This document shows, piece by piece, positions 8,609-18,480 of a stretch of DNA of 64,000 nt. The notes below the pieces were generated by a model. It ran no database searches, was not told the DNA's origin, and saw nothing but the letters and a program-made list of their open reading frames with translations. Every line of letters starts with the position of its first letter. Positions within the stretch are counted from its first letter, which is position 1. The DNA is from G963691885 sp963691885. GTDB lineage: Bacteria > Pseudomonadota > Alphaproteobacteria > UBA8366 > Aestuariispiraceae. The position numbers and the translations under genes are program-made. The stretch covers positions 744,001-808,000 of the forward strand of contig OY829843.1 of NCBI GenBank assembly GCA_963691885.1, given 5' to 3'.

Positions 8609-10303
8609 ATGAAACCTGGCAAACAGTCTGTGGTACAAGCTCTGCGCCAAGGAGGGAGGCCCGTCGCGTTCATCTGTCTGTTCGCATCCCTTTTCATCAA
8701 TCTATTAGCCCTGACCTCACCACTTTACATGATCCAGTTGTATGATCGCGTCATCAACAGTGGCAGTGTCGATACACTTTTCTTTCTGACACTTTTCGCC
8801 GCTATCGCTTTCATCGCATATGGCGCGCTGGAAATGGGGCGCGGATGGATTCTACAACGCTTCTCAGTCTGGATAGACGATCGCAGTCGCGACCATTTTC
8901 TGGTGCTGATCGAAGAGGCCGTCGCAGCAGGAAATCCTGCTGGTTTTGGCGTGTTAACATCCCTGGACATAGTGCGGAACTTTGTTGCCAAAGCGGCCAA
9001 GAACCTTCTCGATTTGCCTTTCGCTCCGCTTTTTCTAGCCGCAGCATTCCTGATCCACACATGGATTGGTATTTTCACTCTCCTCGCCTGTTTGGTCATG
9101 TTCGGATTGTCGACCATTTGCAACCGTCTGGCACAGACGGCGCAGGCAAGTGAGACCCCGCATCGCGCGTATTCAAGCCAGCTGCTGAAAGAATGGGTCG
9201 AGGACAGAGAACAAATTCGAAGCACAACGGATACAGAACCTCTGCGCAATGCAATTTCACACCATCGTCGTGCCGCGAATAAAGCATCGAAATTGAGTAC
9301 AGAGAGGGTCGAGACATTCACCGGCGTCAGCGCGGGGCTTCGACTGTTTTTCCAATCGGCGGTCCTGGGTCTGGGTGGTTTACTCGTCCTCCGGGGCGAG
9401 ATTGATCCGGGGCTTATGATTGCCGCGTCAATCCTGTTTGGAAAATGCCTGGTGCCCATTGAAAAAGCGTCATCAACATGGAACGCGTTAAAAAGTGCGC
9501 GAAGAGCCTTCAAGAGGCTCGAAACATTTGAAGCCAACATATTGTCGGCCCGCACCAGAATTGCGCCCCAACATATGATTGAGGGGCGCTTAAACGCCGT
9601 CGGCCTGTCTTTTACACCGCCCGACCAGGAAAAGCCGGTCCTGAATAACTTTTTTCTCAACGCGGAACCGGGCTCGGTGACGGCTATAATCGGACCGGGA
9701 GGTTCGGGAAAATCGATACTTTGCAAAATCCTGGCAAATGCAATGCAACCGACGTCCGGGCGTATCGATATTGATGGCGTGAATCGAAACGTCTGGCTTC
9801 GCTCGTCCATCAACGCCGATATTGGTCATCTGCCTCAGAGCCCCAATCTGAAGAACGGCACCATAGCAGATCTGATTTCCAGTGTTGGTGGACCGGATGC
9901 CATGCCGATGGTCATTGCCGCCTCCAGAACAACCGGATTTCACGACATTGTTCAGGCACTGCCCGATGGATACGCCACGGTTGTCGGGCCTGAAGGATAT
10001 CCGTTGCCAGCTGGCGATAAACGACTTCTGCTACTGACCAGGGCTCTTTTTGGTTGGCCGCGCATCGTCATACTGGACGAACCGTATAGCGACCTCGACC
10101 CCTATCGCGTCAAGCTGGTTACACGCACTCTGACCCGTTGTAAGGATGCAGGCTGCACAGTGGTCGTGGCGACCCATTGCCCGGACGTTTTCGAGATCGC
10201 AGATTCCTATATCGTGCTTGCAAATGGCGTAATGCAAAATACCGGTATTTCAAAAGACCTTCACCCAAAACTATCTCAAAACGAATCTCGAGCTGCGGAG
10301 TAA
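8609..10303 (+). CDS. Type I secretion ABC transporter (PrtD-like permease/ATPase)
   Basis: This 564-residue protein fuses an N-terminal exporter membrane domain (helices within about 20-310; SPLYMIQLYDRV is typical of PrtD/HlyB exporters) to a C-terminal ATPase. Walker A is GPGGSGKS at about 362-369, Walker B is IVILDEP at about 487-493, and the H-loop is in VVATHCPD. The C-loop, normally LSGGQ, reads LPAGDK here, which is unusual. It would export the neighbouring cargo in one step with an HlyD adaptor and an outer-membrane TolC-like channel; no tolC is in this window. It is 6 nt from the adaptor gene. Confidence 0.92.
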   Translation: MKPGKQSVVQALRQGGRPVAFICLFASLFINLLALTSPLYMIQLYDRVINSGSVDTLFFLTLFAAIAFIAYGALEMGRGWILQRFSVWIDDRSRDHFLVLIEEAVAAGNPAGFGVLTSLDIVRNFVAKAAKNLLDLPFAPLFLAAAFLIHTWIGIFTLLACLVMFGLSTICNRLAQTAQASETPHRAYSSQLLKEWVEDREQIRSTTDTEPLRNAISHHRRAANKASKLSTERVETFTGVSAGLRLFFQSAVLGLGGLLVLRGEIDPGLMIAASILFGKCLVPIEKASSTWNALKSARRAFKRLETFEANILSARTRIAPQHMIEGRLNAVGLSFTPPDQEKPVLNNFFLNAEPGSVTAIIGPGGSGKSILCKILANAMQPTSGRIDIDGVNRNVWLRSSINADIGHLPQSPNLKNGTIADLISSVGGPDAMPMVIAASRTTGFHDIVQALPDGYATVVGPEGYPLPAGDKRLLLLTRALFGWPRIVILDEPYSDLDPYRVKLVTRTLTRCKDAGCTVVVATHCPDVFEIADSYIVLANGVMQNTGISKDLHPKLSQNESRAAE

Positions 10304-10308
10304 CAGTA

Positions 10309-11712
10309 ATGGATACCCCACAAAAACAGCCGGAGCATGAGCTCATTACCGTTGGCCTAAGGTCCAGGATGCGCCTGCCCGCAATTCAGCGCAACCATCC
10401 GGAAATAGATGATCCTGTTTTGGAAAGAAGTTCCAATCCCTATCTTGGCCGCGCGCCATCATTCGTCGTTCTTATAGTATTGATGTTTTTTGGCGCCGGC
10501 GGATACTGGTCGGCAACGGCACCCTTGAGCAAATCTGTTACCGCACCGGGCGCGATCGCGATAGATGGTCAGCATCGTGCGATTCAAACTACAAACACAG
10601 GCGTTCTGACACGGATTTTTGTGTCAGAAGGTGACGAAGTTACCGCAAATCAGCCGCTTGCTCAGGTAGACGATCTATCTCTTCGCACGGAACGCGAGAT
10701 TGCCCATGTTACGCTGCAGCAATTGGCGGCAAAAGAAGCCCGGCTGGCTGCTGAACGCGACGACGTGACGGACATCACCTTCGATCATCCTATCCTGCAA
10801 AGCGCAGATGCTCAGGAAATTCGACAGGAAGAACAGGAACGACTGAAGTTCAGAAAAGACCGACTCGACGCCGATCTGGCAATTTTGAGTGCGCAGATTC
10901 AACAGTCGAAGTCAAAAATCGAAGCAATTGCCGAACGGGCAAAAGCCCTGAAAACACAATTTGAGATCAATGAAGAGCGGGAGGCCGTTCTGACAGATTT
11001 GATGGACAGGGGACACTCAAGGATAGAACCCATTCTAGAGATACGCCAGACTATAGCGGCTTTGCAGGCAGCCCATGCACAAGCCAGGGCGGATCGCATA
11101 GAGCTTGAAGAACGAATTACCGCTTTGCGCCTGGAAATCCGCGGTCAGAGAAGCACCTTTACTGAACAGGTTTACGAAGAACTCTCGAGCACACGTGTTC
11201 AACGTGCAGAGGCAGAGGAGCGCCTGGCCTTTCTCAAAGAAAGGATCGACGAAACGATTCTACGATCACCGACCAACGGTCGCGTCATGAACCTGAAACA
11301 CAGCGACGCGGGTGCGGTGATTTCATCAGCTGAAGTTTTGATGGAAATAGTCCCTGTTCAAAGCGGCCATCTCGTCCGTGCGCGTGTCCCCGCTGGCAAT
11401 GTTGATAGCGTGCGGCGAGGTCAGGATGTCAAATTTCATCTCAGCACAGCGACTCCGATTGATAATCCCGAAGTATATGGCAGTGTCGTTGAAATTGCGG
11501 CGGACGCCGAATTCGACGACAAGTTAAATGACTATGTCTTTAACGTGGTTGTCGAACTCACGCCGGATATGTCGCAATTGACTGAATGGGGCATCGACCT
11601 TGTGCCGGGGATGCGTGGCCAGGTTTTCATCAATGCTGGCGAGCATACTATGCTGGACTATCTGATGAGCCCCGTGCAGAAAATTGCGGCAAATGCGTTC
11701 AATGAACAATAA
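10309..11712 (+). CDS. HlyD-family type I secretion periplasmic adaptor
   Basis: This 467-residue membrane-fusion protein starts at ATG 10309 (MDTPQKQPEHELI), with GGAG 9 nt upstream overlapping the end of the exporter gene. A single N-terminal membrane anchor lies at about 45-65 (FVVLIVLMFFGAGGYWSATAPL). A lipoyl-like half follows (GAIAIDGQHRAIQTTNTGVL), then long coiled-coil hairpins (about 130-330), the second lipoyl half (ILRSPTNGRVMNL) and a beta-barrel region. It bridges the exporter to the outer-membrane channel. It is co-transcribed with the exporter. Confidence 0.92.
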   Translation: MDTPQKQPEHELITVGLRSRMRLPAIQRNHPEIDDPVLERSSNPYLGRAPSFVVLIVLMFFGAGGYWSATAPLSKSVTAPGAIAIDGQHRAIQTTNTGVLTRIFVSEGDEVTANQPLAQVDDLSLRTEREIAHVTLQQLAAKEARLAAERDDVTDITFDHPILQSADAQEIRQEEQERLKFRKDRLDADLAILSAQIQQSKSKIEAIAERAKALKTQFEINEEREAVLTDLMDRGHSRIEPILEIRQTIAALQAAHAQARADRIELEERITALRLEIRGQRSTFTEQVYEELSSTRVQRAEAEERLAFLKERIDETILRSPTNGRVMNLKHSDAGAVISSAEVLMEIVPVQSGHLVRARVPAGNVDSVRRGQDVKFHLSTATPIDNPEVYGSVVEIAADAEFDDKLNDYVFNVVVELTPDMSQLTEWGIDLVPGMRGQVFINAGEHTMLDYLMSPVQKIAANAFNEQ

Positions 11713-11744
11713 GTAAGATGTCTTTCCCACCAACACATTTGGGG

Positions 11745-13421
11745 CTAATTGGCTGATATGATCCCAGGCAAGCGCAGGTTGTTTTCCCGTGCACAGGCGA
11801 TCGCTTCTTCATAGCCCGCATCGGCGTGCCGCATAACACCGGTCGCCGGGTCATTCCAGAGGACGCGGGCCAGACGTTGATCCGCTTCTTCACTGCCGTC
11901 GCAACAGATCACCATGCCGGAATGCTGGGAAAAGCCCATGCCGACGCCACCGCCATGATGCAGGGACACCCAGGTTGCGCCCGACGCTGCATTCAGCAAC
12001 GCGTTCAGCAAGGGCCAGTCCGAGACCGCATCCGACCCGTCTTTCATCCCCTCCGTCTCGCGGTTGGGTGAGGCGACTGAGCCGCTATCAAGATGGTCCC
12101 GGCCGATAATGACAGGTGCCTTTAACTCACCGTTTCTCACCATTTCATTGAAGGCCAGGCCCAGACGGTGCCGCTGCCCCAGTCCAACCCAGCAGATCCG
12201 CGCGGGGAGACCCTGAAAGCTGATACGCTCCCGCGCCATGTCCAGCCATTTATGCAGATGCGGATCATCCGGGATCAATTCCTTTACCTTGGCATCTGTC
12301 TTGTAAATGTCTTCAGGGTCACCGGACAGGGCAGCCCACCGGAACGGCCCAACACCTCGGCAGAACAGCGGGCGAATATAGGCTGGCACGAAGCCTGGAA
12401 AGGCAAAGGCATTTTCCAACCCCTCTTCAAGGGCCATCTGGCGAATGTTATTGCCATAATCCAGGGTCGGAACACCGGCATTCCAGAAATCCACCATGGC
12501 GGCGACATGCACCCTCATCGACGCCCGTGCTGCGGCTTCAACCGCTTTTGGATCGTTCTCTCGCTTTGAACGCCATTCCGCCATCGTCCAGCCCTGAGGC
12601 AGATATCCGTTGATCGGGTCATGGGCAGATGTCTGGTCTGTAACAATATCCGGACGTACCCCACGGGCAAAAATTTCGGGGAATATGTCAGCGGCATTCC
12701 CTAAAAGCCCGACGGATTTCGCCTCACCCGCAGTTGTCCAACGGGTGATCATGTCCAGCGCCTCATCCAGTGTCTCGGCTCGTTCATCGACATAGCCGGT
12801 GCGTTGACGGAAATCGATGCTCTCTTCGTTGCATTCCACCGCCAGGCAGCAGGCACCGGCCATCACGGCCGCCAGGGGCTGGGCACCGCCCATTCCCCCC
12901 AAGCCACCCGTCAGGATCCATTTACCCTGCATCTGCCCGCCGAAATGCTGGCGACCTGCCTCTACAAAAGTTTCGTAGGTTCCCTGGACGATGCCCTGCG
13001 AGCCGATATAGATCCAGCTTCCCGCCGTCATCTGGCCGTACATCGCCAGACCCTTCTTGTCCAATTCGTTGAAATGATCCCAGTTTGCCCAGCGCGGCAC
13101 CAAATTTGAATTGGCGATCAGAACACGCGGTGCATCACGATGAGTTTTGAATATCCCAACCGGTTTACCGGACTGGACAAGAAGGGTTTCGTCTTCCTCC
13201 AGCGATTTCAGCGCATCAACGATTCTGTCGAAATCCTGCCAGGACCGCGCAGCCCGCCCGATACCGCCATAGACAACCAGTTCATGGGGGTTCTCGGCCA
13301 CATCGGGATGCAGATTGTTCATCAGCATCCGCATCGGTGCTTCGGTCAGCCAGCTCTTGGCGGTAATTTCCGGCCCGGTGGCGGGATAGACATCCCGTGC
13401 ATTATGGCGGCGGTCTGTCAT
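11745..13421 (-). CDS. hutU: Urocanate hydratase
   Basis: This 558-residue cytoplasmic enzyme converts urocanate to 4-imidazolone-5-propionate in histidine degradation. It has the family's usual length. The NAD-binding glycine-rich loop GGLGGMGGAQPLA is present, as are CCLAVECNEESIDFR, the RICWVGLGQRHRLGLAFN block and SLHHGGGVGMGFSQH. The start ATG overlaps the hutG stop by 4 nt (ATGA), indicating translational coupling at the end of the hutIHGU operon. Expression is probably repressed by HutC. Confidence 0.97.
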   Translation of the reverse strand: MTDRRHNARDVYPATGPEITAKSWLTEAPMRMLMNNLHPDVAENPHELVVYGGIGRAARSWQDFDRIVDALKSLEEDETLLVQSGKPVGIFKTHRDAPRVLIANSNLVPRWANWDHFNELDKKGLAMYGQMTAGSWIYIGSQGIVQGTYETFVEAGRQHFGGQMQGKWILTGGLGGMGGAQPLAAVMAGACCLAVECNEESIDFRQRTGYVDERAETLDEALDMITRWTTAGEAKSVGLLGNAADIFPEIFARGVRPDIVTDQTSAHDPINGYLPQGWTMAEWRSKRENDPKAVEAAARASMRVHVAAMVDFWNAGVPTLDYGNNIRQMALEEGLENAFAFPGFVPAYIRPLFCRGVGPFRWAALSGDPEDIYKTDAKVKELIPDDPHLHKWLDMARERISFQGLPARICWVGLGQRHRLGLAFNEMVRNGELKAPVIIGRDHLDSGSVASPNRETEGMKDGSDAVSDWPLLNALLNAASGATWVSLHHGGGVGMGFSQHSGMVICCDGSEEADQRLARVLWNDPATGVMRHADAGYEEAIACARENNLRLPGIISAN

Positions 13422-14236
13422 CTGGAAGGCTCCTTACTCGATTGATAGTGGTCTTGTGCTGCAGCCAGAAGGGCCAGCAAAACTCGCTGCAAATGAGGTC
13501 GCAGGGTCTCAGCCAGATCACGCCGGTAGGACCAGGGCGGCATCTCATCCATGTAGCGGATCTGGGACAGTTCCATCTGGATTGCATGTTGGTGTAGATC
13601 CGGACGGCCATAATGGCGGGTGGTCCAACCCCCTTTGAAGCGACCGTTCAAGACAGACGTGAATCCGACCGCTTCTTCACATGATGCCACAACAGCGCGC
13701 TCCATTACGGCATCACAGGATTTTCCCGAATTTGTCCCGATATTGAAGTCCGGCAAACGTCCTTGAAAAAGATACGGGACCTGAGACCGTATTGAATGGC
13801 AGTCATATAGCACAACGAAGCCATGCAGATCCCTGACCCGGTCCAGCTCTGCCTGGAGAGCGTCATGATAGGCCGAGTGAAACAAAGCTCGGCGACTGTC
13901 AATCTCACCCTCATCCGGTTCGCGTCCGGTTCGATAAAGCGGATTGCCATCGAAATCCGTCACCGGGCACAGGCCCGTCGTGTTTTGACCGGGGTAAAGG
14001 CTGGCCCCGTCACCCGGCCTGTTGGCATCAATGACATAGCGATGAAACAGGGCGCGCACCGTTGTGGCATCCTCCACCAACCCGTCATACAGATCATGGA
14101 CATGCCAATCCGTGTCACTCATCCCGTGGCCACGTTCATTCAAGGAATCGAGGATGTCCGACGGAATGCCAAGCCCCGTATGGGGAAAGGCCAGAACAAG
14201 GGGAGAGCTTCCCTGCTTCACATCAACCGGGTTCAT
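13418..14236 (-). CDS. hutG: N-formylglutamate deformylase (N-formylglutamate amidohydrolase)
   Basis: This 272-residue member of the FGase family shows LVLAFPHTGLGIP, DADRPGDG-like (VIDANRPGDGASLYPGQN) and VVLYDCHSIRSQVPYLF motifs, with metal-binding His and Glu residues in place. It hydrolyses N-formyl-L-glutamate, made by HutF, to glutamate and formate, completing the five-step pathway. It overlaps hutH upstream and hutU downstream by 4 nt each. The presence of HutF elsewhere in the locus supports this specificity rather than formiminoglutamase. Confidence 0.95.
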   Translation of the reverse strand: MNPVDVKQGSSPLVLAFPHTGLGIPSDILDSLNERGHGMSDTDWHVHDLYDGLVEDATTVRALFHRYVIDANRPGDGASLYPGQNTTGLCPVTDFDGNPLYRTGREPDEGEIDSRRALFHSAYHDALQAELDRVRDLHGFVVLYDCHSIRSQVPYLFQGRLPDFNIGTNSGKSCDAVMERAVVASCEEAVGFTSVLNGRFKGGWTTRHYGRPDLHQHAIQMELSQIRYMDEMPPWSYRRDLAETLRPHLQRVLLALLAAAQDHYQSSKEPSR

Positions 14237-15786
14237 GCCGCACCACCGTCGAGTTCGGGGAAATACTCACCCGCCATGCGAACCAGAATGCCGTCTCGAA
14301 CCAGTGCGGCGGTGACCTCCATCTCATTGGCGAGGTAACGGTCATCTTCCAGCATCTGAACATCCTGACGCAAACGATCCAGAACAGCGGTCAAAACGGC
14401 GCTCGTTGCCAGCGGTTTTCGAAATTCCAATCCCTGGGCGGCGCAGAGAAATTCAACCGCCAATATGCGGGACAGGTTCTGTGTCATCGGCAACAAGCGC
14501 CGCGCCCCATGGGCCGCCATCGAAACATGATCTTCCTGATTGGCACTGGTTGGTGTTGAGTCGGTCGAGCAGGGATTGGCCAGGTGTTTATTCTCACTCA
14601 TCAGTGCGGCGGTCGTGACCTCGGCAATCATAAACCCGGAATTCAGGCCCGGTGCCGGTGTCAGAAAGGCGGGCAGATCGTGGCTCAAAACCGGATCCAC
14701 CATCAGGGCCACGCGCCGTTGCGCAATCGCCCCGATTTCGGCGACCGCCAAAGCAATCATATCGGCTGCAAAGGCAACAGGTTCGGCGTGAAAGTTCCCA
14801 CCGGACACAATTCTGTCCGCGTCCAGCAGTACAAGCGGGTTATCAGTCGCGGCATTCGCCTCTATTTCAAGCGTCTGGGCGGCATGACGCATCAGATCCA
14901 TAGCGGCCCCGGTGACCTGCGGCTGACAACGAATACAATAGGGATCCTGAACCCGTGAATCATCGTCCCTGTGGCTCTCACGAATTTCCGACCCTTGCAT
15001 CAACGCCCGCTGACAGGCCGCTGCCTCTATTTGCCCACGGTGTCCCCGCAGCGTATGGATTTCCGGCTGCAAGGGATCGGTCGACCCCATGATCGCGTCG
15101 GTCGAAAGGGACGAGCTTAGCAATGCATTCTGCATCATGGTCCAGGCCTCAAACAGACCGGCAAGCGCATAAGCGGTTGAAAATTGCGTGCCATTGATAC
15201 AGGCCAGCCCCTCTTTCGCCCCAAGTTCTATCGGCTCGAGTCCGGCCCGCGCCAAAGCGTCCCCACCGGCCACCCGATCCCCGTCGAAGAAGGCTTCCCC
15301 CTCCCCGATCATAACAGCGGTCATATGGGCCAACGGCGCCAGATCACCGGACGCGCCAACAGAACCCTGCATGGGAACGACGGGGGTCACCCCCGATGCC
15401 AGCATGCGCTCTATCTGAGAGACGAGCGGAAGGCCCACGCCCGAAGCACCCCGTCCGAGTGACATCAGTTTCAGGGTCATCATCAGGCGCACCATGGGCA
15501 ACGGCATCGGTTCACCAACACCGCAGCAATGGGACAGGATCAAATTACGCTGAAGCTGCGCCGTTTCATCGGGGGCGATCTTGATATGCGCCAGTTTACC
15601 AAACCCGGTATTGACGCCATAGACCGCGTCTGTGCCGGCAACCGCCTTTGCAATCCGATCTGCCGCGCGCGCGATTCCATCATGGCAGGACGGGTCCAGG
15701 GTGACGGCGATATTACCCTGCTCTCTGTAAAGCGCCTCAAGTTGGGCGATGGAAACGGCACCAGGTGTCAAAATGGTTTCTAGCAT
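14233..15786 (-). CDS. hutH: Histidine ammonia-lyase
   Basis: This 517-residue enzyme deaminates L-histidine to trans-urocanate, the first step of the pathway. The autocatalytic MIO prosthetic group forms from Ala-Ser-Gly, seen in GSVGASGDLAPLAHM. VYGVNTGFGKLA and the QEDHVSMAAHGARR segment with the active-site Glu region are also present. The length matches the family. The gene overlaps hutI by 7 nt and hutG by 4 nt, so it is part of a tightly coupled operon. Confidence 0.97.
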   Translation of the reverse strand: MLETILTPGAVSIAQLEALYREQGNIAVTLDPSCHDGIARAADRIAKAVAGTDAVYGVNTGFGKLAHIKIAPDETAQLQRNLILSHCCGVGEPMPLPMVRLMMTLKLMSLGRGASGVGLPLVSQIERMLASGVTPVVPMQGSVGASGDLAPLAHMTAVMIGEGEAFFDGDRVAGGDALARAGLEPIELGAKEGLACINGTQFSTAYALAGLFEAWTMMQNALLSSSLSTDAIMGSTDPLQPEIHTLRGHRGQIEAAACQRALMQGSEIRESHRDDDSRVQDPYCIRCQPQVTGAAMDLMRHAAQTLEIEANAATDNPLVLLDADRIVSGGNFHAEPVAFAADMIALAVAEIGAIAQRRVALMVDPVLSHDLPAFLTPAPGLNSGFMIAEVTTAALMSENKHLANPCSTDSTPTSANQEDHVSMAAHGARRLLPMTQNLSRILAVEFLCAAQGLEFRKPLATSAVLTAVLDRLRQDVQMLEDDRYLANEMEVTAALVRDGILVRMAGEYFPELDGGAA

Positions 15787-16994
15787 GGACGGCCTTCCAC
15801 ATAGCGGGCGATGAGCGGATTAAAACCAATGCGATAACTAAGGGCCGCTGGAAGATCGACAGACCAAACCGCCAGATCGGCGCGAAAACCGACATCAAGC
15901 ATCCCTCGATCATTCAGGCCCAGCGCCTTAGCCGCATTTCTTGTCAGACCGGCCAATGCCTCTTCCGGGGTCATCCGAAACAGGGTGCATGCCATGTTCA
16001 GCATGAGCAGGACAGACGTCACCGGCGACGAACCGGGATTGCAGTCACTGGCAATCGCCATATCAACACCGGCATCCCGCAAGGCCTCCATCGGTGGCAG
16101 TTTTGTTTCCCGTAGGGTGTAGAAGGCACCGGGCAACAGGACCGCGACGGTTCCGGCGGAGGCCATAGCCGTCACGCCGTCTGGCCCCAGATACTCCAGA
16201 TGATCCGCCGAGAGCGCGTTGTAAGAGGCCGCCATCGCCGCACCCCCCAGATCCGAGAGTTGCTCCGCATGCAGTTTCACCGGCAAGCCCAAATCCTGCG
16301 CCGTCGAGAACACCCGCTCCATCTGGACCTTCGTAAATCCTATCCCTTCACAGAACCCGTCGACCGCATCGACCAATCCTTCCTCATCGGCGCGGCAGAG
16401 GCCTGGAATACAAACCTCATCGATATAGTCATCCGCTCTCCCCTTGTATTCGGGGGGTAGCGCATGGGCGGCCAGCCAGCTGGTTTTGATCGTGACATCC
16501 CGGGTCTTTTCCAGTTCACGGGCGACCCGAAGCATCCGGATTTCGTCCTCAATGGTCAGACCGTATCCGGACTTGATCTCAATGCTGGTGCAGCCATCCG
16601 CGATCAAGGCGTCCAGCCGTGGCAAGGATTGTTCCAGCAATGCCGCCTCGTCACTGGCCCGGGTCGCGGTCACGGTAGAGAGAATCCCGCCACCCGCCTT
16701 TGCGACCTCTTCGTAACTCGCGCCATTCAGGCGGAGCTCAAACTCACTGGCCCTGTCACCGCCATAAACAAGATGGGTATGACAATCGATGAGCCCCGGT
16801 GTCACCAGCGCCCCGTTCAGATCGGTCACCGGCAGGGATGCAAATTGATCCGGCACATCAACCGACTGACCAATCCAGGCGATCACGCCATCCCGAACGA
16901 CAAGCGCAGCGTCCGAGATCAACCCGTATGGCACGGTGCCGGGACGCATCGTGGCGATCCGGCAGTTTTCCAGGCGATAGGCAGATGATGTCAT
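15780..16994 (-). CDS. hutI: Imidazolonepropionase
   Basis: This 404-residue amidohydrolase opens the imidazolone ring of 4-imidazolone-5-propionate to give N-formimidoyl-L-glutamate. Metal-binding DCHTHLVYGG and KLHAEQLSDLGG, the substrate-binding IEIKSGYGL and the late Asp in IASDCNPGSSP are all present. It is the first gene of the leftward hut operon. Its start lies 34 nt from a TATGT-N4-ACATA palindrome that is the likely HutC operator. Confidence 0.97.
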   Translation of the reverse strand: MTSSAYRLENCRIATMRPGTVPYGLISDAALVVRDGVIAWIGQSVDVPDQFASLPVTDLNGALVTPGLIDCHTHLVYGGDRASEFELRLNGASYEEVAKAGGGILSTVTATRASDEAALLEQSLPRLDALIADGCTSIEIKSGYGLTIEDEIRMLRVARELEKTRDVTIKTSWLAAHALPPEYKGRADDYIDEVCIPGLCRADEEGLVDAVDGFCEGIGFTKVQMERVFSTAQDLGLPVKLHAEQLSDLGGAAMAASYNALSADHLEYLGPDGVTAMASAGTVAVLLPGAFYTLRETKLPPMEALRDAGVDMAIASDCNPGSSPVTSVLLMLNMACTLFRMTPEEALAGLTRNAAKALGLNDRGMLDVGFRADLAVWSVDLPAALSYRIGFNPLIARYVEGRPC

Positions 16995-17027
16995 TTCTGG
17001 CTTTCCATAGGGGTAAATTCACCATAA

Positions 17028-17041
17028 TATGTTTATACATA
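17028..17041. promoter_or_regulatory. Putative HutC operator between hutI and hutF
   Basis: TATGTTTATACATA is a palindrome (TATGT-N4-ACATA) in the divergent hutI/hutF spacer. GntR/HutC-type repressors bind short AT-rich palindromes of this form. Further TATGT half-sites follow at about 17048-17052. A single operator here could control both transcripts. Confidence 0.65.
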
Positions 17042-17076
17042 ATAAAAATATGTCAAGGTTTAATGAGCAAGTCACA

Positions 17077-18471
17077 ATGGTTGAATCGACTCTTTTTTGC
17101 GCTCATGGCTTTACGGGCCAAGCATGGGTTCGGGATCTGCGCCTGACGATCGATGCAGATGGCCGCATCCAGTCGTTAAAGATGGGCCAAGCCCCCCAGC
17201 GGGGAGATGTCATTCTTCAACATCAGGCTTTGATGCCGGCTGCCTGTAACCTGCATTCCCACACCTTCCAGCGGGCCATGGCCGGCAGGACAGAGCGCAC
17301 AGAATCGAAATCAGAGGGTGACAGCTTCTGGACCTGGCGAACAATGATGTATCGGTTTCTGGATCACCTTGGACTGGAACAGGTTGAAGCCATCGCTGCG
17401 CTCGCACAGATGGAGATGATGGAGGCGGGTTTTGCCGCAGTCGCGGAGTTTCACTATCTCCACCATCAGACGGATGGCTCAGCTTACGACAATCCGGCGG
17501 AGATTTCGCATCGTGTCATGTCAGCCGCAGAGGAAACGGGCATTGGCCTGACGCATCTGCCAGTGCTCTATAGTTACGGAGGCGCAGGTAATCAGCCCCT
17601 GAGCGGGGGGCAGCGGCGGTTTGGTCACAAGATCGACACGTTTACGACCCTGATTGAATCATTGCGGTCGGATATGAACAGGGTGCCGAAAGACTGGAAT
17701 TTGGGTGCCGCACCCCATTCACTGCGTGCTACCGACCCAGAACAGTTGCACATCCTGAAATCATTTATGGGCGACGCCCCAATCCACATCCATATTGCCG
17801 AGCAACAGAAGGAAGTAGAGGCAGTCACAGAATGGCTGGGCGCACGTCCTGTCGAGTATCTGATGGGAAATATCGGTATCGATAAAAACTGGTGCCTTGT
17901 GCACGCAACCCATATGACGGCGAGCGAAACCGACAACCTGGCGCGTTCGGGTGCAGTCGCCGGTCTCTGCCCGATCACAGAGGCCAATCTGGGCGACGGT
18001 ATATTTCCCGGAACGTCCTTTCAAAGGGCCGGCGGCACCTATGGTGTTGGCACCGATTCAAACACAGGCATAACCCTGAACGGCGAACTCAGGTTGCTTG
18101 AATATGGTCAGCGCCTGCGGGACCAGTCCAGAAACGCCATGTTGCCCCCGGACAGTATCCACGGTTCCACAGGACAGACATTGTATGAAGATATACTGAG
18201 GGGCAGTGCAAAGGCCCTGAGTCGCACGTCAGGCCAACTCGCCGAAGGTCAATGGGCCGACCTTTTGACATTGGACCTCAGTCAACCCGCCATGACCGGC
18301 CTGACAGCGGATCAAATGATCGACGGCTGGATTTTCGGTACATCCACAAACGGCATTCATTCGGTCTGGTCCGCCGGACGCCAGATGGTAGAAGCAGGGC
18401 GGCACATCAAGCGTGATCAAATCATTGCGGGCTATCGCGACGCAATCACCTCTCTCTTCCGGGTACTCTAG
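17077..18471 (+). CDS. hutF: Formimidoylglutamate deiminase
   Basis: This amidohydrolase has about 464 residues from ATG 17077 (MVESTLFCAHGFTGQAW). Upstream in-frame starts (17029) would add 16 residues lacking family similarity and would overlap the operator. Metal ligands are in HSHTFQRAMAGR and IHIHIAEQ, with the late Asp in GVGTDSNTGI. It converts N-formimidoyl-L-glutamate to N-formyl-L-glutamate plus ammonia, feeding HutG. It is transcribed divergently from hutIHGU and followed 9 nt later by hutC. Confidence 0.95.
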   Translation: MVESTLFCAHGFTGQAWVRDLRLTIDADGRIQSLKMGQAPQRGDVILQHQALMPAACNLHSHTFQRAMAGRTERTESKSEGDSFWTWRTMMYRFLDHLGLEQVEAIAALAQMEMMEAGFAAVAEFHYLHHQTDGSAYDNPAEISHRVMSAAEETGIGLTHLPVLYSYGGAGNQPLSGGQRRFGHKIDTFTTLIESLRSDMNRVPKDWNLGAAPHSLRATDPEQLHILKSFMGDAPIHIHIAEQQKEVEAVTEWLGARPVEYLMGNIGIDKNWCLVHATHMTASETDNLARSGAVAGLCPITEANLGDGIFPGTSFQRAGGTYGVGTDSNTGITLNGELRLLEYGQRLRDQSRNAMLPPDSIHGSTGQTLYEDILRGSAKALSRTSGQLAEGQWADLLTLDLSQPAMTGLTADQMIDGWIFGTSTNGIHSVWSAGRQMVEAGRHIKRDQIIAGYRDAITSLFRVL

Positions 18472-18480
18472 AGATCGATT

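Noticed and set aside
8725..9813. 362-codon leftward frame opposite the ABC exporter
   Set aside because: Low-complexity Arg/Ser composition and complete overlap with a convincing exporter gene.
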